The notes below the pieces were generated by a model. The model was not told the DNA's origin, did not search any database, and saw only the letters and a program-made list of their open reading frames with translations. From Bacillus sp. HF117_J1_D (GTDB lineage Bacteria > Bacillota > Bacilli > Bacillales > Bacillaceae_C), in the NCBI GenBank assembly GCA_009928435.1, contig JAABNQ010000005.1, forward strand, positions 1 through 32,485: DNA of 32,485 bases, in the 5' to 3' direction. Positions 7,627-16,283 of this stretch are shown piece after piece (the first letter of the stretch is position 1; each line of letters opens with the position of its first letter). Made by a program: the position numbers and the translations under genes.

Positions 7627-8334
7627 TTACTCTTTAATGATATCAATACTTTCGATTACAACATCTTCAACCGGCTTGTCCGCCATTCCTGTTTTTACAT
7701 TGGCAATTTTGTCAACGATATCCATGCCTTCGATGACTTGACCAAAAACTGTATGGCGATGGTCAAGATGCGGTGTTCCACCTTGTTCCATATATGCATC
7801 GACGATTTCTTTCGGAAAACCGGCCCTTTCCATTTGTCCCTTCATTCCAGGATCCATATGGCTGTTTTGGACGATAAAAAATTGGCTGCCGTTTGTTCCA
7901 GGTCCAGCATTTGCCATGGAAAGTGCTCCGCGAAGATTGAATAGATCCGCAGAAAATTCATCTTCGAAAGGTTGGCCGTAAATGCTTTCTCCGCCTCTTC
8001 CTGTTCCGGTCGGGTCACCGCCCTGGATCATGAAATCTTTGATAACACGGTGAAAAATAATTCCATTATAATAGCCATCTTTACTGTGCTTCATGAAGCT
8101 TTCCACTGTTTTAGGAGCTTGTTCAGGGAACAATTTTATTTTGATTGATCCAAGATTCGTATTCATTTGAACGACTTTCTCATTTTCTGCCACTGCTGTT
8201 GTCAATTGCGGGTAAGCAACTTGTTCTGACATGTTTACATCTCCTTTTCTCTTTTCTACTTTTTCTTTTTGGCCACATCCAGCCGCTAAAAAGAAAATTA
8301 TCCAACAAATCATGAAAAGATTCCACTTTTTCAA
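7627..8334 (-). CDS. Peptidyl-prolyl isomerase, cyclophilin type, predicted lipoprotein
   Basis: Catalyses cis-trans isomerisation at prolyl bonds. The 235-residue product from the TTG at 8334 has a typical lipoprotein signal (KKW then a hydrophobic stretch, LAAGC with C20), a short charged linker, and a cyclophilin domain from about residue 53 with FHR (R96), MIQGGD (Q104), [12 protein letters not shown] and [19 protein letters not shown] lies 8 nt before the TTG. A second start, ATG at 8232 (residue 35), has its own AAGGAG at 9 nt and would yield a 201-residue cytoplasmic form beginning [11 protein letters not shown]. subtilis PpiB is cytoplasmic and shorter, so this is a related but distinct protein. 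It is transcribed away from kapB. Confidence 0.9.
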   Translation of the reverse strand: MKKWNLFMICWIIFFLAAGCGQKEKVEKRKGDVNMSEQVAYPQLTTAVAENEKVVQMNTNLGSIKIKLFPEQAPKTVESFMKHSKDGYYNGIIFHRVIKDFMIQGGDPTGTGRGGESIYGQPFEDEFSADLFNLRGALSMANAGPGTNGSQFFIVQNSHMDPGMKGQMERAGFPKEIVDAYMEQGGTPHLDHRHTVFGQVIEGMDIVDKIANVKTGMADKPVEDVVIESIDIIKE

Positions 8335-8440
8335 CTCACAAACCTCCACTGATTACTTTACAGTATATAAGCTGAAAAATCATCATTCTTTCATTTTAAC
8401 CACATGTCCGCCATAATAGTAGCCAAGAGGTGATCGCTAC

Positions 8441-8851
8441 ATGGAAAATGGACAAATTGTCAGGGCTTTTAGAAAAACAGGGTCGTACATAGGAGAAATG
8501 ACTGATGTCAGGCAAGACGTCTGTATTGTTCGTGTACTGGCTGTCTTAAAACATCCAATGCAGGGCAATCTCCATCATCCGCGGGAAGTGGAAGTGCCTT
8601 TCTTTCATGAACGAAAAGCCCATGCCTTTCGAGAACAGATCCAGGTGCCATCCAATATGGTTCGGCCATATGAAGATGATATTCCAAAGTATGAAGAGAG
8701 TTTGCAGGACGCGGTGCAAAAACTCTATGATGAACTGGCTTCCAAACCTGACGATCCTTTCAGTAGACGAAGTCTGGAGGCCTTGAAAGTTTTAATTCCT
8801 GAATATGAATTGATGTATGGTATTAAGTGGCCGAACATGACCCAAAGCTGA
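8441..8851 (+). CDS. kapB: Kinase-associated protein KapB
   Basis: KapB is the small cytoplasmic protein needed for activity of the sporulation kinase KinB in B. subtilis. The 136-residue product matches the family along most of its length: an SH3-like N-terminal part (GQIVRAFRKTGSYIGEM), the hallmark stretch HPMQGNLHHPREVEVPFFHERKA (about 38-60), REQIQVP, and a helical C-terminal half. AGAGGTGA precedes the ATG at 7 nt. In B. subtilis kapB is the second gene after kinB; here no kinase gene is in the window and kapB stands alone, divergent from the cyclophilin gene and followed by its own terminator. Confidence 0.9.
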   Translation: MENGQIVRAFRKTGSYIGEMTDVRQDVCIVRVLAVLKHPMQGNLHHPREVEVPFFHERKAHAFREQIQVPSNMVRPYEDDIPKYEESLQDAVQKLYDELASKPDDPFSRRSLEALKVLIPEYELMYGIKWPNMTQS

Positions 8852-8872
8852 ATCTTCCGATTCGGCTTTTTT
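8844..8872 (+). terminator. Terminator of kapB
   Basis: AAAGCTGAATC pairs with GATTCGGCTTT around TTCC, followed by T residues. It overlaps the kapB stop codon. Confidence 0.85.
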
Positions 8873-8909
8873 ATCGCTGACGAGACATGTCCCCTATCAT
8901 GCGTCTAAG

Positions 8910-8937
8910 TTGAATACTTTAACAATTTAAGTATACT
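8910..8937 (+). promoter_or_regulatory. Predicted promoter of the MFS gene with an internal dyad
   Basis: TTGAAT (8910-8915) and TATACT (8932-8937) are 16 bp apart. An inverted repeat, ATACTTTAA - CAA - TTTAAGTAT (8914-8934), matches at 8 of 9 positions per arm and fills the spacer, as expected of a repressor site. Confidence 0.5.
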
Positions 8938-8980
8938 ATATTTAGATACCCGAAATAAATAACAATGAGAAGGTGTTATT

Positions 8981-10189
8981 ATTAGTATCGAAAAACGCAA
9001 TTTATGGATCATGTGGATTTGCAATTTTATTATTGCAGCCAGTATGACGATGGTATTGCCTTTTCTTTCGTTGTATATTAGTACTTTCGGAGACTTCAGT
9101 GCCGAATATGTCCAGCATTGGTCAGGTTTTATTTTTGGGGTTACATTTGTCACTGCTTTTTTCATGTCTCCTATTTGGGGACGAATTGGGGATAGATATG
9201 GATTCAAGCCGATTTTGATCATTAACGGCCTCGGAATTGCAGCGAGTATTTTCTTAATGGGGTTCATGCATCATGTTCATGGACTTTTTTTATTGAGGCT
9301 GTTCATGGGAATTGTCACTGGTTTTATTCCAACCTCCATCGCGCTCATCGCGAAACAAACACCGAAAAAAGAAGCGGGTGAAACGCTCGGAACCTTGCAG
9401 ATGGGGACTGTATCCGGAACTCTTTTCGGCCCCCTTATCGGTGGAGTGATGGCAGATTCATTCGGCTTTCAGTATACGTTTATCATTACTTCCTTGTCTA
9501 TTGTTCTAGCGACAATAGTAGTGATTTTTGGAATTGTTGAAAAGTCATATGACCATTCAAATGGAGCAAAAGAAAGACCTTCTAGAATAGCCGTCATTCA
9601 GCTTATTTTAAAGCGAAGAATGCTTGTCAGCGTCATGGCCATTGCATTCATAGTCCAAGCAGCTTTATTCAGCATTCAGCCGCTCCTCTCTCTCTATGTA
9701 AGCCAATTGACAAAAGCAGACAGCGTCGCCTTTTTATCTGGACTTGCCTTTTCAGTAACAGGATTCGGCAACTTGCTTCTTACGAGAAAATGGGGAAAAC
9801 TTGGCGATGAAATCGGTTTTGATAAAGTATTGATGATTTTGCTCATACTGTCCGCTGTGTTAATCGTTCCACAAGCTCTTGTCACGAATCTTTGGCAGCT
9901 AATCATTTTGAGATTCCTTTTTGGAATGGCTGTTGGTGGAATGCTTCCATGTATTACAGCTTACATTAGAATCGAAGCCCCTTTTGAGCTTCAAGGAGAA
10001 GTCCTCGGTTATAATCAAAGTTTCCGTTTCCTCGGTAATGTCGTAGGCCCGGTAATCGGCGGTGTCCTGTCAGGATATATAGGCATTTCCTCCGTTTTTT
10101 ACGTAACCGGATTTTTATTTCTTCTGGCCTTTGGATTGTTATGGTGGAGCTTTAAACAAAGCGAAGCAAAAATCAAGGAGATATATTAA
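8981..10189 (+). CDS. Major facilitator superfamily multidrug-type exporter, YuxJ-like
   Basis: A 12-helix drug:H+ antiporter-type MFS protein. The motif-A loop GRIGDRYGFKP lies between helices 2 and 3 and is echoed by GKLGDEIGFDK in the second half; GTLQMGTVSGTLFGPLIGG is the motif-C region of helix 5. B. subtilis YuxJ, which sits after kapB, is the closest match I recall. The first ATG is at 9011, but the ten codons before it read ISIEKRNLWI, which fits the conserved N-terminus of relatives, and no ATG, GTG or TTG lies there. AAGGTG is followed 5 nt later by ATT at 8981 (another ATT at 8978), so AUU may be the real start. Substrate unknown. Confidence 0.85.
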   Translation: MSIEKRNLWIMWICNFIIAASMTMVLPFLSLYISTFGDFSAEYVQHWSGFIFGVTFVTAFFMSPIWGRIGDRYGFKPILIINGLGIAASIFLMGFMHHVHGLFLLRLFMGIVTGFIPTSIALIAKQTPKKEAGETLGTLQMGTVSGTLFGPLIGGVMADSFGFQYTFIITSLSIVLATIVVIFGIVEKSYDHSNGAKERPSRIAVIQLILKRRMLVSVMAIAFIVQAALFSIQPLLSLYVSQLTKADSVAFLSGLAFSVTGFGNLLLTRKWGKLGDEIGFDKVLMILLILSAVLIVPQALVTNLWQLIILRFLFGMAVGGMLPCITAYIRIEAPFELQGEVLGYNQSFRFLGNVVGPVIGGVLSGYIGISSVFYVTGFLFLLAFGLLWWSFKQSEAKIKEIY

Positions 10190-10196
10190 GGAAAAG

Positions 10197-10227
10197 AGGA
10201 GCATCCTATAAAGGTGCTTCTTTTTTT
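10197..10227 (+). terminator. Terminator of the MFS gene
   Basis: AGGAGCA-T-CCT pairs with AGG-TGCTTCT (one bulged T, loop ATAA), followed by seven T residues. Confidence 0.75.
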
Positions 10228-10267
10228 GTCAATACTTCTGGAATCTCCGCTGAAATTCCTCTTTTTA

Positions 10268-10417
10268 TTTGTGGACATTTTGTGACATTTTTAGTTAGTT
10301 AGATGCCTCTCTACCTATTTAATATCTTCAGAAGCAAAAAAATGCTTTTCGACGGACTGCCATGAAACAAGTAAATAACTACGCTATAATTTCTGTGAGT
10401 CATTATTTGTGACATTT
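10268..10417. repeat. Three TTTGTG(G)ACATTT motifs upstream of mrpA
   Basis: TTTGTGACATTT occurs exactly at 10279-10290 and 10406-10417, and a version with one extra G (TTTGTGGACATTT) at 10268-10280 overlaps the first. They flank the predicted mrp promoter. They may bind a regulator, but none is known to me with this site. Confidence 0.35.
10362..10390 (+). promoter_or_regulatory. Predicted sigma-A promoter of the mrp operon
   Basis: A perfect TATAAT (10385-10390) lies 17 bp after ATGAAA (10362-10367, 4 of 6 consensus bases), about 60 bp before mrpA. A copy of TTTGTGACATTT follows the -10 box at 10406. Confidence 0.5.
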
Positions 10418-10449
10418 CAGGTTTAAATGGAATTGAAGGGGGAGATGTT

Positions 10450-12858
10450 GTGTCACTTTTACATATGGCAATCTTTGCACCACTGCTGCTAGCCATTTTC
10501 ATTCCGTTTCTATTTAAGAGATTGCGGCTCGTACATACAGGCTGGTTCGTCCTCGGCCTATCCATCATCCTATTCATTTATTTTCTGCAGTTATTGCCAG
10601 ATATTCGCGACGATGAAATACAAGAAACGATAGATTGGATTCCTTCACTCGGCATCCATTTTACTGCTTATGTAGATGGGCTCAGTTTATTATTCGCCTT
10701 GCTGATTACAGGGATCGGCTCATTAGTTGCCCTTTATTCCATTTATTATCTTTCAAAAGAAAAGGAGGATTTGGGGAGTTTTTACGTCTATTTACTCATG
10801 TTCATGGGGGCCATGCTTGGTGTGGTTCTATCAGACAATCTGATTGTTCTTTATACCTTTTGGGAGCTTACTTCCTTCTCTTCCTTTCTTTTGATTGGTT
10901 ATTGGTACCATAAAGAACGTTCACGTTATGGGGCACAAAAATCCATGTTAATTACTGTTTTCGGAGGATTGGCAATGCTTGGAGGCTTCCTGCTTCTCTA
11001 TTTGATGACAGGCACCTTCAGTATTAGGGACATCATTTCCATGACATCGGATATAACTGCTGATCCATTCTTTATCCCCGCATTAGTTTTAGTTTTAGTT
11101 TTATTAGGGGCTTTCACGAAATCCGCTCAATTCCCATTCCATATTTGGTTGCCAGATGCAATGGAAGCACCGACTCCCGTAAGCGCCTACCTCCATTCAG
11201 CAACAATGGTAAAAGCCGGCATCTACCTGGTTGCCCGTTTAAGCCCGATTTTTGCAGCACAGGGAACATGGTTCTGGCTTGTGGCCGGTTTCGGTATTTT
11301 CACTTTAGCGTGGGCTTCTTTTAACGCGGTAAAGCAAACAGATTTAAAAGCGATTTTGGCCTATTCAACAGTGAGTCAGCTCGGATTGATCATGTCTCTT
11401 CTTGGAGTAGGAGCCGCTGCTCTCCACTATCGTTTTTTGGATGATAATTTATATATGGCTGCTACTTTTGCCGCCGTATTTCATTTGATTAACCACGCTA
11501 CTTTCAAAGGCAGCCTGTTTATGGTTGTTGGGATTGTAGACCATGAAACAGGTACACGCGATATAAGGAAGCTTGGAGGGTTAATGCAGATTATGCCCAT
11601 CACTTTCACTATCGCATTGATCGGAACCTTTTCAATGGCTGGGCTGCCTCCTTTTAACGGCTTTTTAAGCAAAGAAATGTTTTTGGCAGCTATGGTGAAT
11701 GTAATGTCGCTTGATATTTTCAACATGGAAACGTGGGGTGTATTGTTTCCTGTAATGGCTTGGATTGGAAGCGTCTTTACATTTGTTTACAGCATGCTGC
11801 TTCTGTTTAAAACGTTCACTGGCGACTTTCAACCGGAAAAACTGGGAAAGAAACCGCATGAAGCACCTTTTGGCATGCTTCTCCCACCTATTATTTTGGG
11901 AGCACTTGTCGTTGTGTTCGGATTTTTTCCAAACATCCTTTCGGCATCAATCATCGAGCCAGCGGCTAAAGCCATCGCGCCAGCACTAATGGATGCAGGA
12001 CAGGAATACCATTCTCACATCAGCTTCTGGCATGGTTTTACACCTGAATTGTATATGACATTAGGCATCATTATTTTTGGAGCTTTCTTATATATGACAC
12101 TGCCTAAATGGGAAAAAATATATAGGCGGTTTCCGGAGAAACTGACACTTAACCATTTGTATGACCAAAGCCTTATTCGAGTTGAAAGCGGATCCCGCAG
12201 TCTGACCAATTCTTATATGACTGGCTCCATCCGGACATACATGATGTATATCCTTATTTCCTTTGTCGGAATACTGGCGTTTTCTATCATAAGAAAAGAT
12301 GCCTTTTCCTTTACGACAGAAGGCTTGGCACCCATTGGATTATATGAAGTGGTGCTCGGGATCATTATTTTTGGTGCATCTATAACCATTTTAGTAGCCC
12401 AATCAAGATTAACATCGATTATTGCTTTGGGAGCCGTTGGCTATACTGTCGCACTATTCTTTGTGCTGTTTAGAGCGCCGGATCTTGTGTTAACACAGCT
12501 TGTCATTGAAACTATTTCCGTCGCGTTATTTTTGCTCGCCTTTTATCACTTGCCAAAAATCAATCGTAAAGAGGAACGGATCGGTTTCAAATTGACAAAT
12601 GCTCTTGTAGCCGTAGGTGTTGGGGTAATTGTTACGATGATCGCCTTCTCAGCGTTAAGCAATAGGCTATTTGAATCAATCTCTCAATACTATGTTGAAA
12701 ATACCGCGGAAAAAGCAGGCGGATTCAATATGGTCAATGTCATACTTGTCGACTTTAGGGGATTTGATACTATGTTCGAAATTGCCGTTCTCGGCATCGC
12801 AGCCCTCGGTATTTACGGCATGATTAAGCTCCGCCTGTCAAGGAGGGAAGACCAGTGA
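10450..12858 (+). CDS. mrpA: Mrp Na+/H+ antiporter subunit A
   Basis: Largest subunit of the multi-subunit Mrp secondary antiporter, which exports Na+ in exchange for protons and supports salt and alkali resistance. The 802 residues match group 1 MrpA: an NuoL-like N-terminal part with FWELTSFSSFLLIGYWY (about 136-152), WLPDAMEAPTPVSAYLHSA and TMVKAGIYL (K about 257), HLINHATFKGSLF, then a C-terminal MrpA extension ending in VILVDFRGFDTMFEI. A GTG at 10450 preceded by AAGGGGGAG is the start. It begins an unbroken seven-gene operon in which genes overlap or abut. Its stop overlaps the mrpB start by 4 nt. Confidence 0.97.
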   Translation: MSLLHMAIFAPLLLAIFIPFLFKRLRLVHTGWFVLGLSIILFIYFLQLLPDIRDDEIQETIDWIPSLGIHFTAYVDGLSLLFALLITGIGSLVALYSIYYLSKEKEDLGSFYVYLLMFMGAMLGVVLSDNLIVLYTFWELTSFSSFLLIGYWYHKERSRYGAQKSMLITVFGGLAMLGGFLLLYLMTGTFSIRDIISMTSDITADPFFIPALVLVLVLLGAFTKSAQFPFHIWLPDAMEAPTPVSAYLHSATMVKAGIYLVARLSPIFAAQGTWFWLVAGFGIFTLAWASFNAVKQTDLKAILAYSTVSQLGLIMSLLGVGAAALHYRFLDDNLYMAATFAAVFHLINHATFKGSLFMVVGIVDHETGTRDIRKLGGLMQIMPITFTIALIGTFSMAGLPPFNGFLSKEMFLAAMVNVMSLDIFNMETWGVLFPVMAWIGSVFTFVYSMLLLFKTFTGDFQPEKLGKKPHEAPFGMLLPPIILGALVVVFGFFPNILSASIIEPAAKAIAPALMDAGQEYHSHISFWHGFTPELYMTLGIIIFGAFLYMTLPKWEKIYRRFPEKLTLNHLYDQSLIRVESGSRSLTNSYMTGSIRTYMMYILISFVGILAFSIIRKDAFSFTTEGLAPIGLYEVVLGIIIFGASITILVAQSRLTSIIALGAVGYTVALFFVLFRAPDLVLTQLVIETISVALFLLAFYHLPKINRKEERIGFKLTNALVAVGVGVIVTMIAFSALSNRLFESISQYYVENTAEKAGGFNMVNVILVDFRGFDTMFEIAVLGIAALGIYGMIKLRLSRREDQ

Positions 12859-13277
12859 AAACGAATGACATCATCCTACAGACGGTGACTAAAATTGTTT
12901 CCTTCATCATTTTGATGTTTGCCCTTCACATATTTTTCGCCGGGCATAATCATCCAGGCGGCGGTTTTGTTGGCGGTCTTCTAACTTCAGGAGCCATCGT
13001 TCTACTGCTGCTCGCTTATGATATCAAAACAGTCACTAACAGTCTGCCAATCGACTTTAAAATAGTAGTGGCAGTCGGACTATTGTTCGCGGTTGGGACC
13101 GGACTTGGTTCTTTTCTTTTCGATGTTCCATTTCTAACACATGCATTTGGCGAATTAACCATTCCAATCCTTGGCGAGTTACATCTCAATACTGCGGTAT
13201 TGTTTGATATAGGAGTATATTTAGCTGTCGTCGGCTCAACAATGACCATCATCCAAACAATCGGGGAGGGAGAATAA
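12855..13277 (+). CDS. mrpB: Mrp antiporter subunit B
   Basis: Membrane subunit of the Mrp complex, 140 aa with four hydrophobic segments. [16 protein letters not shown] near 28-43 is the family hallmark. The GTG start shares GTGA with the mrpA stop, and GGAGGGAAG lies just upstream, so translation is probably coupled. Confidence 0.95.
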   Translation: MKTNDIILQTVTKIVSFIILMFALHIFFAGHNHPGGGFVGGLLTSGAIVLLLLAYDIKTVTNSLPIDFKIVVAVGLLFAVGTGLGSFLFDVPFLTHAFGELTIPILGELHLNTAVLFDIGVYLAVVGSTMTIIQTIGEGE

Positions 13278-13609
13278 TGGAAATATTCATGTCAGTATTG
13301 ATCGGCTTCTTATTTACAAGTGCCGTTTATCTAATGTTATCGAAAAGCCTTCTCCGCATTATTATCGGAACCGGTCTATTAAGCCATGGAGCTCATTTGC
13401 TGCTTTTGACAATGGCCGGTTTAAAAAAAGGAACTGTGCCCCTACTTGGTGAACAGGCAAAAGCTTATACAGACCCGATTCCGCAAGCATTGATCTTAAC
13501 AGCAATTGTCATTAGCTTTGGCGTCACAGCCTTTTTCCTCGTTTTGGCCTACAGAGCCTACCAGGAGCTTGGGACAGATAATATAGACGAGATGAGAGGA
13601 ACCGAATAA
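13277..13609 (+). CDS. mrpC: Mrp antiporter subunit C (NuoK-like)
   Basis: 110-residue, three-helix subunit related to NuoK of complex [20 protein letters not shown] and the stretch [17 protein letters not shown] are typical, including the acidic residue before the third helix. It starts at an ATG that shares one base with the mrpB TAA; GGGAGGGAG supplies the binding site. Confidence 0.95.
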   Translation: MEIFMSVLIGFLFTSAVYLMLSKSLLRIIIGTGLLSHGAHLLLLTMAGLKKGTVPLLGEQAKAYTDPIPQALILTAIVISFGVTAFFLVLAYRAYQELGTDNIDEMRGTE

Positions 13610-15100
13610 ATGATTAACTTGCTCATATTACCTATCATCATTCCATTCGTGGCTGCTGTCATATTAATCTTTTTCCAAAAAAATATTGTGATCCAACGGT
13701 GGATTTCCACTATCGCAGCGGCAGGGGGACTGACAGCATCCATTATTCTTGTCCGCACTGTTTATCATGAAGGGATTCAAACATTAAACCTAGGAAGCTG
13801 GGAAGCACCATTTGGAATCACCCTTGTATCGGATATGCTGTCTGCCCTTCTTGTGACCACTACGTCTCTGATTACACTTTGCTGCATCCTATTTTCTTTT
13901 CAGTCAATTGGAAAGGGTAGGGAACGCAGCTTCTACTATCCTGTTGTCCAATTCCTCGTTGTGGGGGTGAATGGAGCCTTTACAACAGGAGATATATTTA
14001 ACATGTTCGTTTTCTTCGAGGTCATGCTCATGTCTTCGTACGTTCTCCTAGTGATTGGAGGTACCAAAATCCAGCTTCGAGAATCGATCAAATATATTTT
14101 GGTGAATATTACTTCATCGGCTTTATTTGTCATAGCTGTCGCCTATTTATATTCCATTGTCGGGACACTGAACATGGCGCATATTTCACAGCGGATTGCC
14201 GAAGTGGATCAGCCGGCTATTTTAACGGTCCTTGCTGTCCTCTTCCTCATCGTGTTCGGCCTAAAAGGAGCCATTTTTCCGCTGTTCTTTTGGCTTCCTG
14301 GTGCGTATTATGCACCGCCTGCTCCAATTATGGCATTGTTCGGAGCACTGCTTACGAAAGTGGGAGTCTACGCCATTTTAAGGACCTATACATTGTTTTT
14401 CTACCATGATACAGGCTTTACACATGAACTATTGACCGTCCTGTCATTAATTACTGTTATTCTTGGATCGATTGCGGCCATTGCCTATAAAGATATGAAA
14501 AAGATTGTTATCTATAACATTATCATTGCTATCGGGGTCATCACTTACGGAATCGGAGCAATGAATACTGACGCCCTCACTGGCTCTGTTTTTTACCTTA
14601 TTCATGACATGATGATCAAAGCAGTACTCTTCCTTTTGGTGGGGCTCATTATTTCTATTACAGGCTCCAGCGATTATACGAAATTCAGTGGATTGCTCAA
14701 ACATTATCCACTGCTTGGATGGTCCTTTTTCATCTCTGTGCTGGCTCTCGCCGGAATCCCGCCGCTTAGCGGGTTTGTCGGAAAAATCTTGATTGTGAAT
14801 GGCGGTTTTTCAAAAGGAGATATTGTGGGAGCTTTGATTATCTTGATGTCCAGCCTATTCGTTCTCTATTCACTAATGCGGGTGTTCATCAATGGATTTT
14901 GGGGCGATCCTGCCGGCAGTATGAAAAAGCCGGAGTTAAAGATTGGAAGCATGTTATTTCCGATTATCATTCTCGTCATCTCATCCATTTCGTATGGGGT
15001 CTTCTCTGAATGGATGAATATGTACATAACTCAAGCTGTTGAAGTATTGATCGATCCAGCTGTGTACATTGATGTTGTTTTAGGAAATACATTAGAATAG
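13610..15100 (+). CDS. mrpD: Mrp antiporter subunit D (NuoN/NuoM-like)
   Basis: 496-residue antiporter-like subunit with about 14 helices, forming one of the ion or proton paths with MrpA. Seen: FFEVMLMSSYVLLVIGG with the key glutamate near 137, GLKGAIFPLFFWLPGAYYAPPAP with K219, MALFGALLTKVGVYAI, and HDMMIKAVLFLLVG. The ATG directly follows the mrpC stop with no gap. Confidence 0.96.
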   Translation: MINLLILPIIIPFVAAVILIFFQKNIVIQRWISTIAAAGGLTASIILVRTVYHEGIQTLNLGSWEAPFGITLVSDMLSALLVTTTSLITLCCILFSFQSIGKGRERSFYYPVVQFLVVGVNGAFTTGDIFNMFVFFEVMLMSSYVLLVIGGTKIQLRESIKYILVNITSSALFVIAVAYLYSIVGTLNMAHISQRIAEVDQPAILTVLAVLFLIVFGLKGAIFPLFFWLPGAYYAPPAPIMALFGALLTKVGVYAILRTYTLFFYHDTGFTHELLTVLSLITVILGSIAAIAYKDMKKIVIYNIIIAIGVITYGIGAMNTDALTGSVFYLIHDMMIKAVLFLLVGLIISITGSSDYTKFSGLLKHYPLLGWSFFISVLALAGIPPLSGFVGKILIVNGGFSKGDIVGALIILMSSLFVLYSLMRVFINGFWGDPAGSMKKPELKIGSMLFPIIILVISSISYGVFSEWMNMYITQAVEVLIDPAVYIDVVLGNTLE

Positions 15101-15154
15101 GATGATTATGTTCAATTCATTTTGAATGACTGCGCAAAGGAGGAAGAGTGTCCC

Positions 15155-15631
15155 TTGGCATTTCAAATATTACTGAACTTTTTGCTCGCTGTTACGTGGA
15201 TGTTTTTTGAAAGCTCGATGGAATTGTCCACTTTTATCGTTGGTTATCTGCTCGGTGCGTTTGTCATATTTTTTATGCGCAGGTTTTTTTCATCAAGATT
15301 TTACGTTTATCGCCTCTTTTCCATCATCAAGCTGATACTAATCTTTTTGAGGGAGCTGTTATTATCAAATCTGGCTGTGCTAAAAGTAGTACTAAGTCCG
15401 AAATTGGATATTCAGCCGGGTATTTTCGCGATGGAAACAAGGTTAACTTCGGATTGGGAAGTCACTTTACTGGCGAACTTAATTACATTGACACCAGGGA
15501 CACTTGTTGTAGACTTGTCCCCAGATAATAAAATTCTATATGTGCACGCCATGGATATAGAAGACGCAGAAGAAGCGATTGAGGATATAAGAAATTCATT
15601 TGAAAAGGCAATTATGGAGGTGAGCCGCTGA
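15155..15631 (+). CDS. mrpE: Mrp antiporter subunit E
   Basis: Small membrane subunit with an N-terminal hydrophobic half and a cytoplasmic C-terminal domain (SDWEVTLLANLITLTPGTLVVDLS and HAMDIEDAEEAIEDIR), as in the MrpE/MnhE family. The TTG at 15155 preceded by AAAGGAGG gives 158 aa, the length of B. subtilis MrpE; the open frame starts 11 codons earlier with residues that do not fit. It lies 54 nt after mrpD, the only real gap in the operon. Confidence 0.92.
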   Translation: MAFQILLNFLLAVTWMFFESSMELSTFIVGYLLGAFVIFFMRRFFSSRFYVYRLFSIIKLILIFLRELLLSNLAVLKVVLSPKLDIQPGIFAMETRLTSDWEVTLLANLITLTPGTLVVDLSPDNKILYVHAMDIEDAEEAIEDIRNSFEKAIMEVSR

Positions 15632-15915
15632 TGCTGGAGATCATAATCAAAATAGCTCTGTTAGGGTTTGCGGTGTCCTCCTTCATCCTATTAATTCGTT
15701 TAATTAAAGGCCCCTCAACTCCGGACCGAGTTATTGCATTAGATTCCATGGGAATCAATTTGATTGCTATTACGGCACTCATGTCAATGCTGCTTGCGAC
15801 AAGTGCCTACCTTGATGTCATCCTGCTGCTGGGAATTCTTTCTTTCATCGGAACAGTAGCTTTCTCGAAATTTCTGGAGAAGGGAGTCATCGTCGAATAT
15901 GAGCGTAACCGCTGA
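15631..15915 (+). CDS. mrpF: Mrp antiporter subunit F
   Basis: 94-residue, three-helix subunit with RLIKGPSTPDRVIALDSMG, the MrpF/MnhF hallmark whose aspartate lies between helices 1 and 2. The ATG overlaps the mrpE TGA by one base. In B. subtilis MrpF has also been linked to bile salt efflux. Confidence 0.95.
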   Translation: MLEIIIKIALLGFAVSSFILLIRLIKGPSTPDRVIALDSMGINLIAITALMSMLLATSAYLDVILLLGILSFIGTVAFSKFLEKGVIVEYERNR

Positions 15916-16237
15916 AATCATCATAGCTGCATTTATACTAATTGGTGTGTTTTTAAGCCTTGTTTCTTCTTTTGGGGTTATGAGACTGCCGGATGTATAC
16001 ACTAGAAACCATGCGGCCTCTAAATCAACAACGCTAGGAGTAATGTCCACCTTGATCGGTGCCCTTCTATTCTTCTACCATCATGAAGGGATCATTCACT
16101 CTCGCATTTTGCTCGGAATCGTGCTGATATTCATTACCGCTCCTGTTGCAGGTCATGTAATCAGCCGGGCAGCATATAATACTGGGGTCAAATTATCAGA
16201 ACGAAGTGTACAGGATGATTTGAACAGAGACAAATAG
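15899..16237 (+). CDS. mrpG: Mrp antiporter subunit G
   Basis: 112-residue, three-helix last subunit of the Mrp complex; GVMRLPDVYTRNHAASKSTTLG is the family signature. It starts 17 nt inside mrpF. A strong terminator follows the stop codon, closing the operon. Confidence 0.95.
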   Translation: MSVTAEIIIAAFILIGVFLSLVSSFGVMRLPDVYTRNHAASKSTTLGVMSTLIGALLFFYHHEGIIHSRILLGIVLIFITAPVAGHVISRAAYNTGVKLSERSVQDDLNRDK

Positions 16238-16238
16238 A

Positions 16239-16281
16239 GATCCCGCCCATAGCCAATAAGGCTTAGGGGCGGGATCATTTT
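16239..16281 (+). terminator. Terminator of the mrp operon
   Basis: GATCCCGCCC pairs with GGGCGGGATC around an inner partly paired loop, followed by ATTTTT. The stem can serve the convergent amidase gene too. Confidence 0.85.
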
Positions 16282-16283
16282 TC

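Noticed and set aside
7525-7944. 139-codon plus-strand frame opposite the cyclophilin gene
   Set aside because: Antisense shadow of a well-conserved enzyme; composition reflects its codons.
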